Shown piece by piece: positions 50,154 through 58,836 of a DNA stretch of 64,000 nt; position 1 is the stretch's first letter, and each line of letters starts with the position of its first letter. The stretch is from the NCBI RefSeq assembly GCF_002019635.1, contig NZ_KV917372.1, positions 124,001 to 188,000 on the forward strand, given 5' to 3'. This DNA comes from Metabacillus halosaccharovorans (GTDB lineage: Bacteria; Bacillota; Bacilli; Bacillales; Bacillaceae). The notes beneath the pieces were generated by a model. The model did not search any database and had not been told where the DNA came from. It saw nothing but the letters and a program-made list of their open reading frames with translations. A program made the translations under genes and the position numbers.

Positions 50154-51538
50154 TGAATCGGTTTGTTCTAGCCGGCACTGGAAGCGGTGTTGGAAAAACT
50201 ACGTTCACAATCGGCATCATGAGCGCTCTTATGAAGCGAGGTTTAATCGTTCAGGGCTTTAAATGCGGTCCAGATTATATTGACCCAACCTATCATACTG
50301 CTGTTACACAACGACCTTCTCGTAATATTGATAGTTTCATGATGTCACATGAAACAGTTCGCGCCATTGTCGCAAGAGCGAGCAAAGATGCAGATGCAGC
50401 TATTATTGAAGGAGTCATGGGCTTTTATGATGGCAAATCGCCATTAACAAATGAAGGATCTGCTGCTCACATTAGTGAGATTACAAATAGCCCCGTCATT
50501 TTAATTATCAATGCTGCTAGTATGGCTAGAAGTGCGGCTGCCATCGTCAAAGGGTTTCAAATGTTAGATGGAAATTCAACTATTGTTGGTGTAATTGCCA
50601 ATCAATTAGGAAGTAAAAATCATTTTGATATTGTCAAAGCAGCGATTGAAAAAGAATGTGGAATTCCTGTCATTGGTTATTTGCCAAAAGGAGCTATACC
50701 GATGATGCCGAGCCGTCATCTAGGGTTAGTGCCAGCCATTGAACGAGGCGATTTAGATTCCTATTTTGATAGACTCTCAGAAGCAATTGAAGAAACAGTG
50801 GATATTGAACAACTGCTGGAAATTACGAAAACACAATCATTAGAAGTCTCTCCATCTATTTTTGATATAAAGCCGCGAAGACAAGAAGTACATATTGCAG
50901 TTGCAAAGGATGCCGCTTTTAACTTCTATTATGAAGAAAACTTAGAATTACTCCGTGCATATGGTGCCACATTGCATTACTTCTCTCCATTACAAAATGA
51001 GGAAGTTCCAGAACAAGCGCAGGGGCTGTATTTCGGCGGGGGTTTCCCGGAAGAGTTTGCTAAAATCTTGGCGGAAAATGAAGAAACTATGCAATCAATA
51101 AGAGCAGCGCTTAAGCGAGGATTGCCAACATTAGCGGAGTGCGGGGGTTTTATGTATTTAACAGAGGAAATTGTGAATCGTCAAGGACAGGTATTCCCGA
51201 TGGTCGGGATTATTCCAGGACGTGTGCGGATGCAGGATAAATTAGCGGCACTTGGCTACCGGGAAATTACAGGTGTTCCGGGTAACTTTCTAATTAATGA
51301 AGAGGAGCAGGCAAAAGGGCATGAGTTCCATTACTCAACATACGAAGGGAAGCATACATCACCTGCTTATTTTAGTAAAGGCCGTTTTCGTGCTCATCAG
51401 GAAGGATATCTACATAAAAATATTGTTGCTGGATATACACACTTTCATTTTGCTTCAAATCCACAGATTGTGAAAAATTGGCTGACAGCATGTTTGGAGG
51501 TAAACAATGAATTATTTCCCACTATTAATGAATATTGA
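50150..51538 (+). CDS. cbiA: Cobyrinic acid a,c-diamide synthase
   Basis: 462 residues; ATG 50150 after GAGGAGGTAAT. The N-terminal ATPase has P-loop LAGTGSGVGKTTFTIGIMSA, GFKCGPDYIDPTYHTAVTQR and IIEGVMGFYDGK; the C-terminal class I glutaminase has AECGGFMYLTEEIV (nucleophile Cys) and GYTHFHFASNP (His). It amidates the a and c carboxylates with glutamine and ATP, ending the part of the pathway encoded here. Its 3' end overlaps the start of sirC by 32 bases. Confidence 0.96.
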   Translation: MMNRFVLAGTGSGVGKTTFTIGIMSALMKRGLIVQGFKCGPDYIDPTYHTAVTQRPSRNIDSFMMSHETVRAIVARASKDADAAIIEGVMGFYDGKSPLTNEGSAAHISEITNSPVILIINAASMARSAAAIVKGFQMLDGNSTIVGVIANQLGSKNHFDIVKAAIEKECGIPVIGYLPKGAIPMMPSRHLGLVPAIERGDLDSYFDRLSEAIEETVDIEQLLEITKTQSLEVSPSIFDIKPRRQEVHIAVAKDAAFNFYYEENLELLRAYGATLHYFSPLQNEEVPEQAQGLYFGGGFPEEFAKILAENEETMQSIRAALKRGLPTLAECGGFMYLTEEIVNRQGQVFPMVGIIPGRVRMQDKLAALGYREITGVPGNFLINEEEQAKGHEFHYSTYEGKHTSPAYFSKGRFRAHQEGYLHKNIVAGYTHFHFASNPQIVKNWLTACLEVNNELFPTINEY

Positions 51539-52136
51539 CTATAAAAAGGTTGTTGTTGTCGGGGGAGGACAAGTAGCACGTCAAAAGGTGGAAGCACTGA
51601 TGCCAACAAATGCGTTGGTGACGGTGATAAGCCCAGCGGTAACCGAAAAATTACATCACTATATTAAAGAAGGACATGTGACATGGAAAGAAAAAGCATT
51701 TGATCCTGCAGACTTAGATGATGCAGCACTGATTTTCGCCGTAACAAATGACGAAGAGGTAAACACTGCCGTGGAAGAAGCGGCCCAGCATTGGCAATTA
51801 CTCAGCCGTGCCGATGCTAAAGGGCGTATTGATTTCATCAATCCAGCAGTCGTTCGCCGCGGTGATTTCGTTTTGACTGTATCAACGTCTGGAGCAAGTC
51901 CAGGTCTGACACGCCAAGTAAAGTCGGATTTAGAAGAGCAATTTGGAGGACATTACGCTCAGTATGTTTCTTTTTTAAAGGAAGCACGTCAGCGAGTTTT
52001 ACAAGTGTTTACGGGGGATACGAAAAAACAGCTATTAGCAGAGCTCCTGGATCCACAGTTATTACAGTGGATGGAGCAAGGTGAAAAACAAAAATGTGAA
52101 GCGTGGCTGCAACAGCGAATAGGAGAAAAACGGTGA
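51507..52136 (+). CDS. sirC: Precorrin-2 dehydrogenase (SirC / CysG N-domain type)
   Basis: 209 residues; ATG 51507 after TTGGAGGTAAACA. VVVVGGGQVARQKVEALMPT is the NAD site, ALIFAVTNDEEVNTAVEEAA and RADAKGRIDFINPAVVRRGD then FVLTVSTSGASPGLTRQVKS the family core. It oxidises precorrin-2 to sirohydrochlorin, the substrate for CbiX. As I recall it, the B. megaterium cobI operon goes straight from cbiA to cysG(A), so sirC at this place is a local difference. Overlaps the next gene by four bases. Confidence 0.94.
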   Translation: MNYFPLLMNIDYKKVVVVGGGQVARQKVEALMPTNALVTVISPAVTEKLHHYIKEGHVTWKEKAFDPADLDDAALIFAVTNDEEVNTAVEEAAQHWQLLSRADAKGRIDFINPAVVRRGDFVLTVSTSGASPGLTRQVKSDLEEQFGGHYAQYVSFLKEARQRVLQVFTGDTKKQLLAELLDPQLLQWMEQGEKQKCEAWLQQRIGEKR

Positions 52137-52894
52137 GTGGATTTGTATATATTGTAGGAGCTGGTCCTGGTGACCCAAAACTTTTGACGATTCGTGGATT
52201 AGAGTGCATTCAGCTAGCAGATGTGATTTTATATGACCGTCTGGTGAATGTTGAATTATTAAAACATGCGAAAGCAGACGCCGAGCTGATATATTGTGGA
52301 AAAGAACCTGGCAAGCATGGACTGATTCAAGATGAAATTCATCGTGTACTAGTGGAACAAGCTTGTCTTGACAAGCAGGTTCTCCGCTTAAAAGGCGGTG
52401 ACCCATTTGTGTTTGGACGTGGGGCAGAAGAAGCCGCGATTTTACGGCAAGCGGATATTCCATTTGAAATCGTGCCAGGTATTACAGCTGGGATTGCGGC
52501 GCCTGCTTATGCGGGGATTCCTGTCACACATCGTGATCATGCAGCAAGCTTTACGATCGTTACAGGTCATGGCCGACCAGAAAAGGAGCAGGATTTTTTA
52601 AATTGGTCCGCGCTTGCTCAAATTGATACGGTGGCCTTTTATATGAGCATCGGCAATATCTCACATATTACGAAAAGCTTAATAACCTATGGCAAAAGTG
52701 AAACAACCCCTGTAGCCGTAATTGAATGGGGAACAACCAAAAATCAGCGTACGATTACAGGCAATCTCTCCACGATTTCACAAGATATTCAAATACATCG
52801 TATCACTAATCCAGCCATGATTTTAGTTGGCGAAGTGGTTCGTGTACGAGATCAAATTACCTGGTTTATAGAAAAGGAGCATGAATTATGTTAG
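52133..52894 (+). CDS. cysGA: Uroporphyrinogen-III C-methyltransferase
   Basis: 253 residues from GTG 52133 (MSGFVYIVGAGPGDPKLLTI), after AGGAGAAAAAC; an upstream in-frame start would overlap sirC further. VYIVGAGPGDPKLLTIRGLE, VILYDRLVNVELLKHAKADA, RLKGGDPFVFGRGAEEAAIL, EIVPGITAGIAAPAYAGIPV then THRDHAASFTIVTGH are full SUMT signatures. It makes precorrin-2 with two SAM, the entry step to siroheme and cobalamin. Also called CobA or SumT. Confidence 0.96.
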   Translation: MSGFVYIVGAGPGDPKLLTIRGLECIQLADVILYDRLVNVELLKHAKADAELIYCGKEPGKHGLIQDEIHRVLVEQACLDKQVLRLKGGDPFVFGRGAEEAAILRQADIPFEIVPGITAGIAAPAYAGIPVTHRDHAASFTIVTGHGRPEKEQDFLNWSALAQIDTVAFYMSIGNISHITKSLITYGKSETTPVAVIEWGTTKNQRTITGNLSTISQDIQIHRITNPAMILVGEVVRVRDQITWFIEKEHELC

Positions 52895-53442
52895 ATGCAT
52901 TAAAAAATCGCCGCGCGATTCGCCAATTTAAAACGTGCGAAGTGGAACGTGACAAAATCGAGACATTACTAGAAGCAGCAACGTATGCACCAAATGACCG
53001 TATGCGTGAGCCGTGGCATTTCTACGTATTACAGGGAGACAGCTTAAAACGTTATGAGCATGTGGCACTTGATTATTTACAAAAACGTTTTCCAACAAAA
53101 CCACATTTAGTGGAAAGCTCGATGGAAGCCATCACAAAAACTCCGCTTGTCATTGTGGTGACATCTGCCATTGTTGATCGCGATGAAGGTGCAACAAAAG
53201 ATAATACCTTTGCAGTCAGCAGTGCGATTATGTCGATGTGGTTAATGGCCGAACAACTGGGTTTAGGAATGGTATGGCGTACACGCGGTGTAGGCTTAGT
53301 TCATGATACAGCTTTACATCATTTTGTTGGTGCATCAGATGAGGAGCAATTAATCGGGACGTTATGTATTGGGTATCCTGCAGAAGAAATTACTACCGAA
53401 AAAAAGCGTACACCATTTGCAGAAAAAACAACTTGGTTATAA
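52888..53442 (+). CDS. cbiY: Nitroreductase-family flavoprotein, CbiY position
   Basis: 184 residues; ATG 52888 after AAAAGGAGCATGAATT. LDALKNRRAIRQFKTCEVER, LLEAATYAPNDRMREPWHFY and VSSAIMSMWLMAEQLGLGMV then WRTRG follow the FMN-dependent nitroreductase fold. In the B. megaterium operon a gene of this type, cbiY, follows cysG(A); its exact role is not settled (a reduction step is presumed). It is not BluB by its motifs as far as I can see. Symbol given by position and family. Confidence 0.8.
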   Translation: MLDALKNRRAIRQFKTCEVERDKIETLLEAATYAPNDRMREPWHFYVLQGDSLKRYEHVALDYLQKRFPTKPHLVESSMEAITKTPLVIVVTSAIVDRDEGATKDNTFAVSSAIMSMWLMAEQLGLGMVWRTRGVGLVHDTALHHFVGASDEEQLIGTLCIGYPAEEITTEKKRTPFAEKTTWL

Positions 53443-53682
53443 GAGTGGTTGGAATGGTAGCAAGACAGGTGATGCTTTTAGCATATAAAGGCAACCGGAA
53501 TAGGAATACAGAAGATATCTTAACAAGGGAAAAGCTAGGCAAAAGAAACTGCGTCGTGACGTGATCAGAATATGGGCAAGAGAAACTTGGGAAGCGTCAA
53601 TCATTGCAGCCTTATACATCAGCTGCTGTTGAAAACACCAAAAGTATTGTCCAATTTGTTGTGAAAAAAGAGGAGAAATTCA
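53443..53682. other. Gap within the cob operon, possible gene remnant
   Basis: 240 bases between otherwise tightly packed genes. A 46-codon open stretch ends GKRQSLQPYTSAAVENTKSI then VQFVVKKEEKFNDKTIPFAT in another frame, overlapping the next start, and GTG 53447 opens 39 codons. Both have plausible composition but no recognisable family. No riboswitch pieces. Confidence 0.4.
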
Positions 53683-54513
53683 ATGATAAAACAATCCCTT
53701 TTGCAACTTGATTTTGAAAAGCTGTGGAAAGAAGGAATGTTAGACTGGCATGGAAAAATGCCAGAAAGAATGATTGATGATGAGATGGAAGAAGCATTTT
53801 GGGCTCAGTCCATGAAGAAAAAAACATATAAGCAAATTGATGGGTATGCAAAAAAAATATACGAAAAAATAAAACAGCATATTCCGCAAAATTCAACTTG
53901 TATCGAAATTGGTCCGGGATGGGGCAACTATACTTTCCAACTCCATCAAGATGTAAAACGGTTAACGTTGGTGGATGGTTCTGAAAGTGTGCTGACTTAT
54001 TTAAAACAATACTTTGAAAACGATGCGAATGTTCAGTTCGTTCATAGTAAATGGGAAGAAGAGCAACTTGAGGAACATGATGTTGTTATGGGGGTGAACT
54101 GTTTTTATCGTATGTATGAAATGAATGCGGCGCTGAAAAAAATGAACAAGCTTGCCAAAAAACGCGCCATCATTGGTTTAACAACAGGACCTATACAGCC
54201 CCATTACGTACAATTAGATGAGCAGTTCGGCTATGATATTAAATACCCTCGCCGTGATTATATTACCATCGTCAATATGCTTTATCAGTTAGGAATTTAT
54301 GCAAATTGTGAAATGCTCAAGCTGGAGCGTGAGTATCGTTATGAGACAATGCAACAATTATATGTAGCACAAAGCAAAAAAATCTTATCAACTAGGTTTG
54401 ATATGGCACATGTAAAAGAATCACTCAAACGCTTTATAGTAATGGAGGATGGCCAGTATGTTTACCGTTATCCATTCTATGCTGCGATTATTAGTTGGGA
54501 GCCTGTGAGGTAA
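53683..54513 (+). CDS. Class I SAM-dependent methyltransferase within the cob operon
   Basis: 276 residues; ATG 53683 after GAGGAGAAATTCA. LDFEKLWKEGMLDWHGKMPE then EAFWAQSMKKKTYKQIDGYA is an N-terminal cap; CIEIGPGWGNYTFQLHQDVK is motif I, RLTLVDGSESVLTYLKQYF motif II, HDVVMGVNCFYRMYEMNAAL the motif IV region. The opening LW..G...W...M...W....YD/YK resembles methyltransferases I remember next to metal or corrinoid transport genes in anaerobes. It is unlike the CbiE/F/H/L methylases and is not needed for known corrin methylations. Placed between cbiY and cbiX. Confidence 0.8.
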   Translation: MIKQSLLQLDFEKLWKEGMLDWHGKMPERMIDDEMEEAFWAQSMKKKTYKQIDGYAKKIYEKIKQHIPQNSTCIEIGPGWGNYTFQLHQDVKRLTLVDGSESVLTYLKQYFENDANVQFVHSKWEEEQLEEHDVVMGVNCFYRMYEMNAALKKMNKLAKKRAIIGLTTGPIQPHYVQLDEQFGYDIKYPRRDYITIVNMLYQLGIYANCEMLKLEREYRYETMQQLYVAQSKKILSTRFDMAHVKESLKRFIVMEDGQYVYRYPFYAAIISWEPVR

Positions 54514-54583
54514 AATGACTAAGTTTCTTTTTGCCATTATTAATATGTGGACAAGATGATGGAAGAGGGGGAAATCACACTTT

Positions 54584-55783
54584 ATGACAACCTGGAATTT
54601 AACGCAAATGCAGCGTCACATACTCATTTGCAATGGGGCAACCTGTATGGGAGCAGGAGCCGAGGCGGTAACGCAGCAAATTCGAGACGAAATTCGGAAA
54701 AACCGTTTAGATGAGGATATTCATACATCGCGGACACGATGTAACGGGCGCTGTAAAGATAAATGCGTCGTAATTGATTACCCAATAGGGACATGGTATT
54801 CGGTTCAACATGAAGAAACTGCACGTGGTATTGTGCATGAAGAAGTTAAAGAAGATGCTATCATTTATTCAATGGAGCAAGGTGTGCGGAAACGTGGCGA
54901 AGACCGCATAAAAGGAATTGAAAAATACAAGAAAGATAATGCACCGATGAAAAAAGCTGTATTATTTGTTGGACACGGCAGCAGACTGGAGGCAGGAAAT
55001 GTAGAGGTTCGCGAATTTGTCGGGCAAATGAAAGAATACATTGATCCAGCCTTTTTAGTAGAAACATGTTTTTTAGAGTTTGCATCACCAAATATAGAAG
55101 ATGGAATTCAGTTGTGTATTGAAAAAGGTGCAGATGAAATCCATGTCATTCCAATCATTCTATTACATGCAGGACACTCAAAACTGCACATTCCTGCAGA
55201 AATTGAACATGCGAAAGAACATTTCCCAGATGTTCGATTTACATATGGCCAAACGATAGGTGTTCATGAGGAAGTGTTTGAAATTTTGAAAACAAGACTT
55301 ATTGAAGCAGGTTTTGATGTGGATCAAAAGCATGAGGACACGGCCATTTTATTAATTGGGCGAGGTGGCAGCGATCCATATGCTAATGGTGATTTTTATA
55401 AAATCAGCAGGTTATTGTGGGAGAAATTACATGTACCTATAGTTGAAAGTGCCTTTATGGGGGTAACGACGCCAACTGTGCAGGATGGGATAGAACGATG
55501 CATTAAATTAGGCGCAAAAAAAATTATCATGCTGCCATATTTTTTATTTACAGGAATTTTAATGGAAAGAATGTATAAAATGGCCGAACAGTTTAAGGAA
55601 ACTTATCCGTATATAACAATTGATATTGCACAGTATTTTGGCTATCACCCAAAATTAAGAACGGTACTGTTGGAACGTATGAATCAGGCCATAAACGGTA
55701 CTTCCACTGGAAATAAAGATTTAGAAAATTTCCGTAAATATGCGGAAGATCATGGGTATGAGCATCATCATCACCATAATTAG
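54584..55783 (+). CDS. cbiX: Sirohydrochlorin cobaltochelatase with N-terminal ferredoxin-like domain and His tail
   Basis: 399 residues; ATG 54584 after GAAGAGGGGGAAATCACACTTT. Residues 10-75 (RHILICNGATCMGAGAEAVT, TRCNGRCKDKCVVIDYPIGT) are a thioredoxin-like [2Fe-2S] ferredoxin domain with four cysteines. From about 120, MKKAVLFVGHGSRLEAGNVE and IILLHAGHSKLHIPAEIEHA form the first CbiX half with metal-binding His, and AILLIGRGGSDPYANG and IMLPYFLFTGILMERMYKMA the second. The end EDHGYEHHHHHN is His-rich, as in B. megaterium CbiX. It inserts cobalt into sirohydrochlorin. The ferredoxin part may replace a free CbiW-like protein. Confidence 0.92.
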   Translation: MTTWNLTQMQRHILICNGATCMGAGAEAVTQQIRDEIRKNRLDEDIHTSRTRCNGRCKDKCVVIDYPIGTWYSVQHEETARGIVHEEVKEDAIIYSMEQGVRKRGEDRIKGIEKYKKDNAPMKKAVLFVGHGSRLEAGNVEVREFVGQMKEYIDPAFLVETCFLEFASPNIEDGIQLCIEKGADEIHVIPIILLHAGHSKLHIPAEIEHAKEHFPDVRFTYGQTIGVHEEVFEILKTRLIEAGFDVDQKHEDTAILLIGRGGSDPYANGDFYKISRLLWEKLHVPIVESAFMGVTTPTVQDGIERCIKLGAKKIIMLPYFLFTGILMERMYKMAEQFKETYPYITIDIAQYFGYHPKLRTVLLERMNQAINGTSTGNKDLENFRKYAEDHGYEHHHHHN

Positions 55784-55792
55784 AGGAAGGCC

Positions 55793-55826
55793 AACCGGAT
55801 TTGATTTTAATCCGGTTTTTCTTTGT
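55793..55826 (+). terminator. Terminator of the cob operon
   Basis: AACCGGATT, loop TGATTTT, AATCCGGTT, then TTTCTTTG, ten bases after the cbiX stop. Confidence 0.85.
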
Positions 55827-55955
55827 TAATAAAAGTGCAAGTATGGTAACAAGTTCATTTAACGTAGTATATGACCCATGACAAGACATATCGGGGGAGT
55901 CAATGGTGCACTGGGAAGGGCAGAAATTATATCAAAAAATGTAAGGAGTACAAAG

Positions 55956-56057
55956 ATGATGGCTAGGCTCTTAAAATGTAGTTATACCAACTTGGATGTC
56001 TGCAAAAGTGTCGTCATAACGGAATCTTTTCCGACTATTCACTCGGAACAAATATAA
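55956..56057 (+). CDS. Possible 33-residue small protein
   Basis: ATG 55956 is spaced well from GTAAGGAGTACAAAG. MMARLLKCSYTNLDVCKSVV then ITESFPTIHSEQI. No membrane segment or known motif. Supported only by its ribosome site; the remaining 55827-56244 shows nothing else. Confidence 0.25.
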   Translation: MMARLLKCSYTNLDVCKSVVITESFPTIHSEQI

Positions 56058-56244
56058 ATTGAAGTGGTTTTTTGGGATCATGAGTTATATCTTTTTACGA
56101 AATGTTCTAGGATACATTTTGAATGGTAACTAAACATATCCCATCGGTTCTTAATTTTCCAAAACGACGAAATAATCTCTGAATGATTACTCATAAATTA
56201 CATATGCATGAATTAGCAACTACATATAAAAAGAGGTGGCTTTT

Positions 56245-57312
56245 ATGAGTAATTCTCATCAACATGAAGTAAGACCATACCTGACGACAAAGACGTTAGT
56301 TCCTGAAAACCAGGAAACACCTATCCATTTTATTAATGGCGATATAGTTAGTAATAGACTGTTTTATAGAAGAAATCATTTTCCTTATCCAAGATTTGCG
56401 TCTTCCTTTTATTTTCTGCCAATTGAGGGGCTAGTGCATAAACCAAAAGTTTTTTCTTTACAACAAATTTACTCATTGCCATCTAAAACGATAAAAGTGG
56501 TTTTAGAATGTTCTGGTGATAAGCGTGAGTTATTTAACCCAAAAGTGTATGGAGAGCAATGGGGACAAGGTGCGATAAGCCAAGGAATTTGGAAAGGTGT
56601 ACCTTTAAGATCCTTATTGGCGTACACAGGATTACTTGATACTGCCAAAGAAATTGTTTTTGAGGGGCATGATTATGGAGAAAGACCTGATTCTAGCCAA
56701 CTGTATCGTTTTTCAAGAAGTTTACCTATAGAAAAAGCCCTTGATCCCGATACCATTATTGCGTATGAATATAATAATCAACCGATCCCCTTCAAGCATG
56801 GTTTTCCGCTTAGGTTAATTGTTCCTGGATGGTATGCAATGGCATCTGTCAAATGGGTTAAAAAAATAATAGTGATTGATAAGGAATTTAAAGGACCTTT
56901 TCAAGCAGATGATTATGTTTACTTTCCGAACAAAGAGAACGATAGTGGAAAATTCCCTGTTACGACGAACAATGTTAACTCAACGATAAAATATCCTTTA
57001 AATAGGAAATTACTGCATTCAGGGGTGTATGAAATTACTGGCATTGCTTGGACAGGTAATGGTCATATTGCAAAGGTGGAAATTAGTTTTGATGGAGGTC
57101 AAACTTGGGATACATGTCAACTAACTTCTTCATCCGAGAAATATGCTTGGGTTTGTTGGAGTTATAAATGGGAGACACTTAAAAAAGGCGAATATACTAT
57201 ACTATCCAAAGCGACTGATTCTAAAGGAAATGTTCAACCATCAGAGCCGATGTGGAACAGAAAAGGTTATGGTTACAACGCCATAGATAGGATAAAAGTT
57301 AAGATTGAATAA
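56245..57312 (+). CDS. Sulfite oxidase-family molybdopterin protein
   Basis: About 355 residues from ATG 56245 (MSNSHQHEVRPYLTTKTLVP), after AAGAGGTGGCTTTT. FINGDIVSNRLFYRRNHFPY then PRF, FYFLPIEGLVHKPKVFSLQQ, and VVLECSGDKRELFNPK with the molybdenum-ligand Cys; WKGVPLRSLLAYTGL, GEQWGQGAISQGIWKG, GFPLRLIVPGWYAMASVKWV then KKI complete the oxidoreductase domain. KVEISFDGGQTWDTCQLTSS belongs to the C-terminal dimerisation domain. No signal peptide, so cytosolic. Substrate not shown; closest in style to Bacillus YuiH-type proteins. Confidence 0.92.
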   Translation: MSNSHQHEVRPYLTTKTLVPENQETPIHFINGDIVSNRLFYRRNHFPYPRFASSFYFLPIEGLVHKPKVFSLQQIYSLPSKTIKVVLECSGDKRELFNPKVYGEQWGQGAISQGIWKGVPLRSLLAYTGLLDTAKEIVFEGHDYGERPDSSQLYRFSRSLPIEKALDPDTIIAYEYNNQPIPFKHGFPLRLIVPGWYAMASVKWVKKIIVIDKEFKGPFQADDYVYFPNKENDSGKFPVTTNNVNSTIKYPLNRKLLHSGVYEITGIAWTGNGHIAKVEISFDGGQTWDTCQLTSSSEKYAWVCWSYKWETLKKGEYTILSKATDSKGNVQPSEPMWNRKGYGYNAIDRIKVKIE

Positions 57313-57386
57313 CACACATGTTTCACCTATTAATATTGAGTTTAAAAAAGATTACATACAAAAAAGATTGTATATTGTTAATCCTA

Positions 57387-57418
57387 AACTAACACGGCAG
57401 GTTATTTGAAGAAGGATT
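57387..57418 (+). repeat. Dispersed repeat, B part
   Basis: TAAACTAACACGGCAGGTTA then TTTGAAGAAGGA: the B motif, 70 bases before the GrpB gene. Shows the family also flanks the right side of the cob operon. Confidence 0.65.
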
Positions 57419-57487
57419 ATTTTAAGTAAATGATGAATTTAGTAGGGTAAAAACATAGAAGTTAAAAAGGAAAGAAGTGCCTTATGT

Positions 57488-58012
57488 ATGAGAAAAACCG
57501 AAATTGTCCCTTGGACAAAAAAATGGGAAGAATCTTACAGGAAAGAAGAGAAATTACTTAATGAAATCTTCATAAATGAATTGGTAGATATTTTTCATAT
57601 TGGAAGTACCTCTGTACCAGCAATTGGTTATGCAAAACCAATAATTGATATTTTAATAATTGTTAAAAATATTGAAAATATTGATGAATACAATGATAAA
57701 ATGCAAACTTTTGGATATGAACCTAGAGGTGAAAACGGTATTTCGGGAAGAAGATACTTTCCTAAAGGTAAAGATAAACGAACACACCATGTACATATTT
57801 ATCAAATTGGTAACGAGAATATTGATAAACATTTAAGTTTTAAAAACTACTTATTGAATCACCCCGAAGAAGCAAAAAAATATGGAGAGTTAAAAATTGA
57901 ATTAGCTATTAGGTTCAAGGATCATACACATCAATATCAAAAAGGAAAAGAAGCATTTGTTAATGAGCTTGTTGAAAAATCTCTCCGATGGAGGAACGAG
58001 AATAACAAGTAA
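57488..58012 (+). CDS. GrpB family protein (nucleotidyltransferase fold)
   Basis: 174 residues; ATG 57488 (MRKTEIVPWTKKWEESYRKE) after AAGGAAAGAAGTGCCTT; an ATG four bases earlier is out of frame. DIFHIGSTSVPAIGYAKPII then DILIIV is the GrpB signature (HIGSTSVPGI..KPIIDI), with the paired Asp of the nucleotidyltransferase fold, and THHVHIYQIGNENIDKHLSF then KNYLLNHPEEAKKYGELK the second conserved block. The family is widespread and largely uncharacterised; in some proteins it is fused to CoaE. Cytosolic, single gene. Confidence 0.94.
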   Translation: MRKTEIVPWTKKWEESYRKEEKLLNEIFINELVDIFHIGSTSVPAIGYAKPIIDILIIVKNIENIDEYNDKMQTFGYEPRGENGISGRRYFPKGKDKRTHHVHIYQIGNENIDKHLSFKNYLLNHPEEAKKYGELKIELAIRFKDHTHQYQKGKEAFVNELVEKSLRWRNENNK

Positions 58013-58105
58013 TTATTTTGTAGGGATCGATAGATTAGTTTCAACTATTATTTAATTGTATGTGGTAATGTTTAATCGAAGGGTTGTTATATTTCAGAGT
58101 GTTCA

Positions 58106-58140
58106 GGCTGTCGGTAAAGTTCCGACAGCCATTCTTGTGT
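58106..58140 (+). terminator. Hairpin, probable terminator
   Basis: GGCTGTCGG, loop TAAAGTT, CCGACAGCC, then ATTCTTGTGT: a perfect nine-pair stem with a weak T tract. Confidence 0.6.
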
Positions 58141-58272
58141 CTAATTTAAGTATGCATATTTTATTCGGAAAATTATTTTCTAATGAAATGAAATTATTTT
58201 ATTGATGAACTCGTTATAATAGATGAGATTTAAAAGCGAGAGATGCACATGGAGTATAGTCAGGAGGACAAA

Positions 58273-58836
58273 ATGGAAGAGGAAATCCAATGGATTCAAG
58301 AAGTGCTATCCGGCAATAAAGATGCCTACGCACACATTATTAATAAATATAAAAATCAGTTATATGCCACAATTTTACGAATGACAAAAAATCCACAGGA
58401 TGCACAAGACTTAGTACAAGAAGCATTTATCAAAGTATATCACCAGTTGGGTAAATATGATGGAAAAGGATCGTTTTCCAGTTGGATTTATCGGGTGGCG
58501 ATCAACCATTGTATGGATGAGTTTCGAAAAAAACGTTATAAAATGAAGCAAGTAGAAATAAATGAAGAAAAAGTTGTGAATCCTAATAACCCGGAAATCA
58601 TTTTCTTGAAAAATGAGAAAAATAGACAGATAGAACGATTAATTGCAACTTTACCAGAAGATGAGCGTTTAATTATTCTCTTACGTTATGTAAATGAACT
58701 AAGCTATATCGAAATAAGTGAGCTTGTCGATCTCCCTCTTTCAAACGTTCGTAATAAACTTCATCGGGCTAAGAAAAAAATGAGAGATACCGTAAAATGT
58801 GGAGGAGGCTATTTTCATGAACTGTCCAACGGGTGA
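58273..58836 (+). CDS. ECF RNA polymerase sigma factor (SigW/SigM type)
   Basis: 187 residues. ATG 58273 (MEEEIQWIQEVLSGNKDAYA) is chosen because CAGGAGGACAAA lies just before it; the frame is open 30 bases upstream. Region 2: INKYKNQLYATILRMTKNPQ then DAQDLVQEAFIKVYHQLGKY and SSWIYRVAINHCMDEFRKKR. Region 4: LPEDERLIILLRYVNELSYI then EISELVDLPLSNVRNKLHRA. A TATAAT at 58215-58220 may be its -10. It overlaps the downstream anti-sigma gene by 20 bases. Confidence 0.95.
   Translation: MEEEIQWIQEVLSGNKDAYAHIINKYKNQLYATILRMTKNPQDAQDLVQEAFIKVYHQLGKYDGKGSFSSWIYRVAINHCMDEFRKKRYKMKQVEINEEKVVNPNNPEIIFLKNEKNRQIERLIATLPEDERLIILLRYVNELSYIEISELVDLPLSNVRNKLHRAKKKMRDTVKCGGGYFHELSNG

Noticed and set aside
53443-53682. 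Third cobalamin riboswitch before the methyltransferase gene
   Set aside because: CAGGTGATGCTTTTAGCAT looked suggestive, but neither the GCCACTG core nor a B12 box is present.
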